Source of the DNA: Blumeriella jaapii
Taxonomy: Eukaryota > Ascomycota > Leotiomycetes > Helotiales > Drepanopezizaceae
Direction: 5' to 3'
DNA length: 64,000 bases
Assembly: GCA_009599575.1 (NCBI GenBank)
Contig: VWND01000067.1
Span: 992,001-1,056,000 of the forward strand
Notes under the pieces: model-generated
What the model was told of the DNA's origin: nothing
The model's database searches: none
The model's input: the letters and a program-made list of their open reading frames with translations, nothing else
Shown: in pieces, positions 57,253 to 64,000 of the stretch
How positions within the stretch are numbered: position 1 is the first letter of the stretch
Layout of the letters: every line of letters begins with the position of its first letter
Translations under genes and position numbers: made by a program

Positions 57253-57280
57253 AAAAATATTAATTTTCGGGCCGAAAAAG

Positions 57281-57315
57281 CATTCGCGTTATTATTTCGG
57301 CTGGCACCGCGAATG
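57281..57315 (+). repeat. 35-bp palindromic module, copy 2 of tandem pair
   Basis: CATTCGCGTTATTATTTCGG ... CTGGCACCGCGAATG; 63 bp downstream of copy 1, so in the same codon phase. Confidence 0.85.
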
Positions 57316-57479
57316 GATTTGACCGAAAACGATCGGAATAAGCAAATTAACGACGAAAATAAATTTTTAATCGATAATTACGAAACCGAAAACTTTTATT
57401 TAATCGTATATTATTTAATTATTTTATTTAAACTATTTAGCGTGCTAAATTATTAGTTTAAATTATTTAAAAACCAAAC

Positions 57480-58540
57480 TTTCGATTATACTTTAGCCGA
57501 CAGAAAGTTATATAAAATAAAAAATAATATATATTAAAAACGCTTAATAATAAATAATAAAGCTGACAAGTTTTAAATTATAAAAAAAGCCTACGAAAAA
57601 GTGTTTTATAAAAAAGCTGAAGCCATTTATTACCGAATCAAAAACGACTTTTGATAGAAAAGTTGCTTCGAAAATTGCAAAGTTTTCGTTAAAAGCTGTA
57701 TTTTTTATTAAAAACGAAAGCTTGGCCGAAAAAAACTTATTATATCCGACGTGGTTTTTTAGAATTTAAAAAAAAGTCAATTTCGATATTACACGCGTAC
57801 CGACCACCGATCGCGGTTATATATATTTCGTGCTCGCTATTAACGATTTATTTAAATGGCCTGAAAAAAAACTTTTCCGAAACGTTATTTTCGAAGTTAT
57901 AGCGATTTTTTTTTAAAAAAACGTTGTATATCGATACGGTTTGTTTAGCAAATTAAACGTCGATAATAAATCCGAAAACAAAAGCGTTATCGAAACTTTT
58001 ACAAAAAAATACGGAATTCAGCGTATTTAAATCTTAGCTTACAATTCGAAAAGCAACAGATCCGTTAAACGAAGTTATAAAAATATTTTCGACGGCTTTT
58101 TAAAAGTTATTCGAAAAGGCTATAAGCGTTGGTTACGGAAATTTTCGGAAATGTTTTTTGTTATGCGCATATATATACACGCTTTTATTAAAATAATCCC
58201 ATTTTTTATTTAATACGGCAGAAACGCCCGATTATTTAAAAACAAAATGATTTGTGTAAAAGCTTTATAACGTAATTAAAATAAAAACAAAAGCTGATTT
58301 ATTAGCAATAAGATTTAAATAGCTAAATTACCGCGATATAAATATAAAAAAGATAATTTTAAGAAAAAAAAGATATAAAAAAGCAATCAAAAAAGTTTGA
58401 AATAGAATTAAAGTTTTAAAAAAAACGCTAATTAAAAAAGAAAATTTGGTTTTAATTTACGACGTTCAGCGCGCTATCGACAAATCGGCCGATATTAAAC
58501 TTAATTATAAATAGTTCGGACCTTACGAAATATACAAGGC
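57480..58540 (+). pseudogene. Gy-II integrase
   Basis: Starts with LADRKLYKIKNNIY and the zinc-binding region (AYEKVFYKKAEAIYYRIKND, SCFENCKVFVKSCIFY; Cys pairs kept at about 57660-57705). The catalytic core lies at 57780-58240 (TRTDHRS for the first Asp region; the DGG-like segment near 57960). It ends in a basic region and the LINYKxFGPYEIYK-type GPY/F module at about 58500-58540. Many stops. Confidence 0.78.
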
Positions 58541-58544
58541 CGAA

Positions 58545-58760
58545 TTGGATAAAAGCTATTATAAGCTTACGGAACTCGATGAAATAAAATTAAAAAAAAC
58601 GTTCGCCGCTAACCGGTTAAAGCGATTTTATAAAAAAAACCAGCAAATTTACCTTTTGGATTTCGAATTAAAAAGCGACTCCGATTTTAGCGATTCCGAC
58701 GACGATTCCGACCAAAGCGATTATACTTCTAAAAAAGAAAAATCCTTTAGAAAAGTTTAA
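58545..58760 (+). pseudogene. Gy-II pol C-terminus
   Basis: Open 71-codon piece: YYKLTELDEIKLKKTFAANR, LKRFYKK, then an acidic Ser/Asp tail (DSDFSDSDDDSDQSDY). This matches the end of integrase proteins in this group (E-L-D-G-x-x-L-K-x-T-F-A-x-N-R-L-K-x-F). There is no chromodomain. pol therefore ends near 58760, leaving 3.9 kb before the 3' LTR. Confidence 0.8.
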
Positions 58761-59661
58761 AAACAGCCGAACGATAACCCCGCTGCTGAAATCACAGTTT
58801 AAATCGTAATTCCATTTATAATCGAAAAAAAGAAAAATGTTTACAAGATTGTTTACTAACTGTTTTATTATTTTCGTTGTTTATTGTTTTTCTTTTTTAT
58901 TATATACTGTTTTATTGTTTTCGTTTTGCTTTGTTTATATACAATTTAATTATTTTGTTTTATATATATTATTTATTTTTGAAACTTTTTTTTATATTAT
59001 TTAAAACACTTATTGTATTTTTCTTTGTTTGATTGTACTTTTGTTTACCAAAACAAAAGCTTTGTATATGTTTAAGCCGCATATTTAATATATTTATATT
59101 ATTTATATAATTTACGAAAACTATTTTTTATATATTTTATTATTTGCTACTTTTTGCACTATTTATTTTTTTTATTATTTTAAACGGATGCTTATTTAAA
59201 CAATTATAATTTATTGGAAAAACAATATGCGAATTCTCGTAACTTTTAAATACAAATATCTTATAATTTTCGTATTTTTTTTTAATTATTTTTTAATAAA
59301 TACAACACATTTTTTTAATTAACGAACCTATCGATATCATATCGTTTTTTAAACAAAGCGTTGCTAAACCTGGCAAATTTATTTTTAATTTATTTTAAAA
59401 CGGAACTATTATACGCAACCTTTCCGAATTTAAATAAGCATATAATACCGCTATTTTAAATTAATAAGCAGCTTTCGTAAAAATATTTATAAAGCAATTC
59501 GATATAATAACTGGAAACGTTAACGAATTTTTATTCGATTACGAAAGCTTCGTTAAAGCTAAATTCGTTTGCAAAAGTTTTAATTACGATAAATTTCTGT
59601 TAAATTACGATAACGAAAAGCCTTCGCCGGAGCAAAAAAAGCTCGAAATAACAAAAAGGAG
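58761..59661. other. T-rich spacer between pol and ORF3 of Gy-II
   Basis: Low-complexity T-rich plus strand with repeated TGTTTTATTATTTTCGTTGT-like words (58860-59160). No frame or motif seen. May contain the promoter or splice signals of the downstream frame, but I see none I would defend. Confidence 0.5.
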
Positions 59662-62510
59662 ATGACAGACCGGATTTTACGTTTTTTGTTAAATTAACGA
59701 AAAAAAAATATTTAAAAATACGTTTTTAGTAAAATTACCGGTATTATTCTACTTCGGCATTTCGCTCGCCTTTTCGAAATTATTATTTTTATTAAAAAAA
59801 GAGTTTGGGTATTAAACGCTTATATTTTTAAAGCGCAAGCTTTGAAAGCTAATAATTTAAAAGCCCGCAGGTTCACAGGCCTTTTTACAACTGTTTGCAA
59901 ACTGGTCGACGACGTTATGCAATCGTTAAAAAAAGTTTTAGTCGATTGCGAAATTTTAAATTTGATCTTTTTTTAAAGCAAAAGATTAAATATCGCTAAG
60001 TGCGGTATTTTTATACCGAAAAAAAAAAACGACGCTATTTCGATATTTTAAATTTACGACGACGAAAAGAACGAAAAAGCTAATATTATTTTCGTTTAAT
60101 TCGAAAAAATATACGCGGTAATAATTAATATTTTCAAAGCAGCTAAAACAATTTAACGATTTTTATTTTTAATTATCGAAAACGAATTAAAAAACGAAAC
60201 CAAAAGCGTAACAGCAGACAACCGCTTATTCGAATACAAAAAGTTTATTATGCTTATAAAAACGATTCCGGAAAAAGTAAAAACAAAAGACGTGAAAAAG
60301 CGCGCCGACATTTTCGAAACTTTTTTTGTTCGGAGAAAAAAACTATTCGCGTTGCTAACAAAAAAGGCACCGCGAGTAAAAACAGCCGGAAATCAACGCC
60401 GAGCTATAAGTTTTAAGCTAATTAATAAAAAACGCGACGATTTTACAAAATCAGATTTAAAAAACTCCGGCATTTCGAAAAAAAAAAATTCAAACGATTT
60501 TGAATTTAATTTTTCGAAATTAAATACGCAAATATCAAAAACGTTTATTGCGTTTAAAAACGTCGAACCGCTAATATTTCAGATTTTAATAAAAGCATTT
60601 AAAATCTCGACTATTGCACGACTCGACCGAAAAAGCTTAAAAAAAGATATCGAAGTTATCGCGGAAAAAATTATATAAAAAGCATAAAATCAAATTACTT
60701 TATTTAAAACTTTCGTTTTCGACGACGAAACAATTTAAAAGTTTTACTTCGACACTTTTATATAAAAACCAAATAAACCTGTTAGTTTTTTCTTTTTTGC
60801 TTCGAACGAAAACTAAATTAAGCTTTTTTCGGAAAATTATAAGTATAATACGCTAAAGTAAATAAAAAAAACTTTTGAAAACGGTAATCCGTTTTTATTC
60901 GAGTTTTTCTTCGTTGAGAAATTTCGATTTTTTAATTTCGTTTTTACGAATAACGTTAACGTTAAAAAAGACGGCAAGTTTTGTTATTTTTACGTACGCT
61001 GTTACGCGGCGTACTGCGATTTAATTACAAAAAAAATTAACGTTATCGGCTTCGCTAATCGATTCGCTGCTATTAGAAATTCGGATTACGACGTATTCGA
61101 AATTAATTTTAATAACTAATTTATATTTCGACGAAAAACTGCGAGAATTACTTAAGTACGTACTAAAGCTTATTTGGGCTACGCAAATTTTAAAGCAGAT
61201 TCTAAGGCTTTTAGCGCGATTATAAAATTCGATTAAAACGTAAAAAAGTGGAAGCAACGAATATTTTCAAAAGCCGACTTTTCTGGCCTTTCGACCGAAA
61301 ATGTTTTTCAAAGTTTATTCGAACTAAGTTGCGAATTCGTTAATTACGTAAGATTTCACAACGGAAACAAGCTATTGCTGCATTTTATAAAAAAAAAAGT
61401 AGTTATATATAAGCATTATTTCCGATTGGTTAAAACCCAAAAAGCGCTTACAGCTTTTTTCGCTAATATATTTTACAGTTTTATTTAATAAGTTTTTAAA
61501 ATGCACCCCGGCTTTTACTTCGCTGTTTTAATTATTCGGAATCTTGGAAACTACCGCTTCGTAGCATACTTTAACATTCCGATCGCTTTAGGTTTCGCTG
61601 ATCCCGATCGTATTACAATTACAAAATTCGATATCGCCGATTTTCAAAAAGAAAAAAAAATCGAAAATCTTATCGACGTTATTTTCGATTACCATGTTTT
61701 GCTTATATTCGTATATAACTCGGAAATAATCGAAGCTTATTTGCAATTATACTACGACGCCAAGCTGATTAAAACCATTTAGAAAAGCCTAGCTTTCTCG
61801 TATTTCAGCGCGTCTAAAACAGTGGCTTTGGCTATTTTATCGGATTACGAAACCGAAAGCTACGGAATAGAAAATAAAATAATTTTTGTCAGCTTTTCGA
61901 TTAAGCAAAAGGTTTTCGTCAGATTCAGGACCTAAAAAACCGACGGCGCGATATTAATTTATTCGAATAATTATACGGCGCAAAAATATAAAAACTATTT
62001 TAAAAACGACAATCCGATAAGCAATTCGATATTATTTATATTGCGGAAAAAGCAATTATAACACTTTTGATGATTTCGATTGCAAACGACTACTTCCGAA
62101 TTATTCCGTGGAATAGTCTTTTTTATAGGCTTCGGAGCTTTTTCAAAAGCATTCGTCGGTAAACAATCGTAGTCCGATTTATTAGTTTTACGCGAAGCAA
62201 AAGCGTTAATCGGTTTTAATTACGACGAATTAATCGATTATTTTTACGATTTTAATATAAGACTTTTCAGCGCTTTTTGCAAAGCGTAAAACTACGTTCA
62301 GAAATTAAAATCTATTATTTACGAAGAAAAATCGTAGAAAGCATTCGTCGCGGCGACATTTAATAATATTATCGACGAAAAAGCTATTAAAACGTTCGTA
62401 GGTTTAGACGATATTTCGATTGATATTTTATCGAGCTATTTTTAAAAAAGCAGGATAAACAAAATGATTTAAACGATAAGCGAAACGCTATCTTTCCGCA
62501 GGAGCTAATA
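59662..62510 (+). pseudogene. Gy-II ORF3: long unrecognised extra reading frame
   Basis: From ATG 59662 (AAAGGAGATGAC) a single plus frame can be followed for about 950 codons. Almost all its breaks are TAA/TAG/TGA of the kind RIP makes from Gln and Trp codons; 60250-60678 (143 codons) and 61501-61779 (93 codons) are open in exactly this frame. Readable segments include RHFARLFEIIIFIKKRVWVL, LKARRFTGLFTTVCKLVDDV, KPSRF-like basic linkers with a palindromic module (60344), a Cys cluster (FCYFYVRCYAAYC, about 60990), HPGFYFAVLIIRNLGNY, and GLDDISIDILSSYF near the end. No signal peptide, fusion peptide or clear membrane anchor is visible. The position is that of an env gene, but nothing in it supports that; function unknown. 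Confidence 0.6.
60344..60378 (+). repeat. 35-bp palindromic module (Gy-II ORF3)
   Basis: TATTCGCGTTGCTAACAAAA ... GGCACCGCGAGTA, read LFALLTKKAPRVK in the ORF3 frame; same codon phase as the other three Gy-II copies. Confidence 0.75.
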
Positions 62511-62671
62511 GCAAAAAGGCCAAAAACGGATTAGGAAACCGAAGGAATATAAAATTAAAAAGTTTGGTTTATGGTTAATTGGTTTTTAAATCATATAAAA
62601 TAAACTAGATTACATTTATTAAAATTATGTTTTTTTTTGGTCGTAATCAAAAACGATTACGTATGTTATTT

Positions 62672-62680
62672 AGGACAGGA
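62672..62680 (+). other. Putative polypurine tract of Gy-II
   Basis: AGGACAGGA immediately before the 3' LTR, the usual place for plus-strand priming. Confidence 0.4.
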
Positions 62681-62947
62681 TATAAAACGGTGATACTTTG
62701 TATTAATAAAAGTTGATAGTTTTAGCTATGGTCGAGATATGGATTCCTCCGAAACCTTCTGCCACTGACTACTTTCAACAGGTATAAAAGCAAAGCATTC
62801 TTTTAAATAGTATTATAAGCACGCAGTCCAATTCATATTTTTATTTATTTTTTTTTTCCTTTTTTCAGTTTTTTCTAGGGATTCCCTAGACTATCTTACC
62901 CACCGATATATGGCCGTATCAGTCTGGTTTTCCTACCTACTTTTATA
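62681..62947 (+). repeat. Gy-II 3' LTR
   Basis: 267 bp, same length as the 5' LTR; starts TATAAAACGG and ends CTACTTTTATA, with TG and CA ends altered by transitions. Confidence 0.92.
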
Positions 62948-63407
62948 TTAGCGGTTTTAAAAAACACGTATTCGAGGTTTTTGTACTTCGGGGAAAAAGA
63001 TTCGAAAAAAAGTTTATTCGAAATTAACTTTGCTAAGCTAGTTAAAAAGGTCGAAATCGATATTTCGTTGGTTTTAAAACGTTCGAAAAAACTGTAAAAT
63101 TGGATTTTAAAAAAAATATTATACGTAAAATCGTTTAATATTTTATCGATTTTATACAAAAAGATTAAAAACATTTCAATTGCTTTTTTTTAAAAAATCA
63201 ACTTAAAAGCGCATATAATAATCTGGCAGATAAAAATTGGATAAGCAATAAATTAAAAAATTCGTTTTCGAATTAATCGTTTAAAAAGTTCAGAAAATGG
63301 CTTATTTAAATTATCGATTATATTAAGCTAAAAAACTATCGCGGCGAAAGCTTTTTTTCGGTTTTTAATATAATTGTTTTTCGTAAAACGAAAAAGCTGT
63401 TCTGACG

Positions 63408-63446
<39 letters not shown>
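63408..63446. repeat. 39-bp A homopolymer inside Gy-I pol
   Basis: Uninterrupted A run (plus strand). Copy D has, at the same place (28377-28414, opposite strand), a 38-bp pyrimidine tract of mixed C and T. Confidence 0.9.
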
Positions 63447-63448
<2 letters not shown>

Positions 63449-63486
63449 GGCAGCCTAAAAAAATAATATAATTTTTTGTATTATTT

Positions 63487-63521
63487 TATTAGCGTCGCTA
63501 TCGAAATTAATATCGCGAATA
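63487..63521 (+). repeat. 35-bp palindromic module (Gy-I copy E/F)
   Basis: TATTAGCGTCGCTATCGAAA ... TATCGCGAATA; the copy E/F counterpart of 28302-28336, on the opposite window strand. Confidence 0.72.
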
Positions 63522-64000
63522 AAATTCGAATTTTTCGCGCTTCGTATAGCGTCGTAAATCTGCTATAATTAATTAAGATTTTTATTACGTTTTACAGCAT
63601 CGTTTTAATAGCGAAATTAAATCTTTCGAAAATGCAAATAAAAAACTTTAATATAACGAACGTAAAAAACTATAAAAAGGTAAGATTTCGGCTAATAAAA
63701 CTTGCGTTTATTACATTTTAATAAAACTTAATATTCGGCCAACTAAGCTTTTTTTAAAATTATATTATAATTTCCGAAATTAATAATCAAAAAATAAATA
63801 AACGATTGTATTCGGTTATTAATAAAAAAATTAAAAAGCGTAAAATATATAATTAAATAGCCACGAGTTTTATTATACTTTTTTATAAAAAAAAGAGCCG
63901 GGAAAAATTAAATCAAAGGTTTAAAAAAAAAAAAAAATTTGATTAGCGCCGAATCGATTAACGCATAACCGTTCGCTTTAAAATCGGCGAACGCTTTTAT

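Larger units (their letters stand above)
57196..57456 (+). pseudogene. Gy-II RNase H-integrase linker with two inserted modules
   Basis: An 86-codon open piece in which PFALLFRLASRMK and AFALLFRLAPRMD, 21 codons apart, are encoded by two copies of the 35-bp palindrome. The remainder (ENDRNKQINDENKF) is a polar linker with no recognised fold. Two such inserts in a linker suggest a permissive site. Confidence 0.7.
51663..62947 (+). mobile_element. Complete Gy-II element, 11285 bp
   Basis: Two 267-bp LTRs (51663-51929 and 62681-62947) bound a plus-strand Ty3/Gypsy element: gag, protease, RT, RNase H, integrase and then an extra long reading frame (59662-62510). Flanks are the two halves of Gy-I copy E/F; the sequence reads GTTATTAA before and TTAGCGG after, against GTTACTGACGG in copy A, so a 4-bp duplication of the CTGA site is inferred. 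At 11.3 kb it is far longer than typical Gypsy elements (5-7 kb). All genes carry RIP stops. Confidence 0.9.
62948..64000 (-). pseudogene. Gy-I copy E/F, protease to RT N-terminus (continues off window)
   Basis: Continuation of 49906-51662 beyond the Gy-II insertion. The minus strand carries the RT lead-in (about 63170-62950: YKIDKILNDFTYN, FERFKTNEISISTFL, SFSPKYKNLEYVFFK). Next come the linker with the palindromic module (63487-63521), and the protease (about 63905-64000, ALxDSxAN region equal to 27815-27910 of copy D). The reading at 62896-63174 mixes LTR and pol sequence. The 5' part of this copy lies beyond the right edge. Confidence 0.82.

Noticed and set aside
62896..63174. 92-codon minus-strand frame at the Gy-II 3' LTR
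   Set aside because: Chimera of LTR sequence and Gy-I pol across an insertion boundary, not a gene; the pol part is annotated separately.
1..64000. Possibility that the window is mitochondrial DNA because of its AT content
   Set aside because: Contents are nuclear retrotransposons and a DNA transposon with RIP-type mutation; no rRNA, tRNA or respiratory-chain genes are seen.
1..64000. CRISPR arrays or bacterial operons
   Set aside because: No regularly spaced repeats with unique spacers, and no Shine-Dalgarno-led gene strings; organisation is eukaryotic.

Overview
This window looks like nuclear DNA of a filamentous ascomycete with active or past repeat-induced point mutation (RIP). About 95% of it is transposon sequence made very AT-rich. 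C-to-T and G-to-A changes in CpA/TpG context dominate, CpG is largely kept, and nearly all broken frames show TAA/TAG where Gln or Trp is expected. I see no rRNA, no tRNA I would defend, and no CRISPR array. Only one stretch of balanced base composition (about 34.83-36.40 kb, probably resuming at 43.36 kb) carries an intact, non-transposon reading frame: a 216-codon protein at 35464-36114 that I do not recognise.

Layout. (1) 1-13.9 kb: a minus-strand chromodomain Ty3/Gypsy element (here Gy-IV; gag to chromodomain, about 500-12200) whose gag is split by a nearly complete Tad-like LINE (5184-11489) with a 13-bp target duplication and a (TAC)7 tail; then unexplained AT-rich DNA and an orphan LTR (13674-13865). 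(2) 13.9-34.3 kb: a nest. A minus-strand Gypsy copy, Gy-V (gag at 15.8 kb, its 5' LTR at 34080-34313), was split by Gy-I copy A (16869-34025, target duplication CGAAG). A in turn holds a truncated Gy-I copy B and a truncated Gy-II copy C. The LTR of C was later hit by the complete plus-strand Gy-I copy D (25796-32252, target duplication ATATA). (3) 34.3-36.4 kb: a Gy-II-like protease fragment, a minisatellite and the one host-like gene. (4) 36.4-43.4 kb: a Tc1/mariner transposon (TIRs and TA duplication visible) split by a minus-strand chromovirus, Gy-III. (5) 43.97-64 kb: another minus-strand Gy-I copy (E/F), entered in its LTR by a second LINE copy (3' truncated) and in its pol by a complete 11.3-kb plus-strand Gy-II element (51663-62947).

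Two observations stand out. First, a 35-bp palindromic module occurs six times in two different Gypsy families. It always lies in an inter-domain part of a coding frame, and the four copies in Gy-II all lie in the same codon phase, as selfish in-frame palindromic inserts would. Second, the complete Gy-II element carries, downstream of pol, a further long reading frame of about 950 codons (59662-62510) on the coding strand, interrupted almost only by RIP-type stops and not recognisable to me. The transposon genes are all inactivated; they do not work together as a pathway. The window is best read as a stratified record of insertions, deletions and RIP around a single surviving gene.
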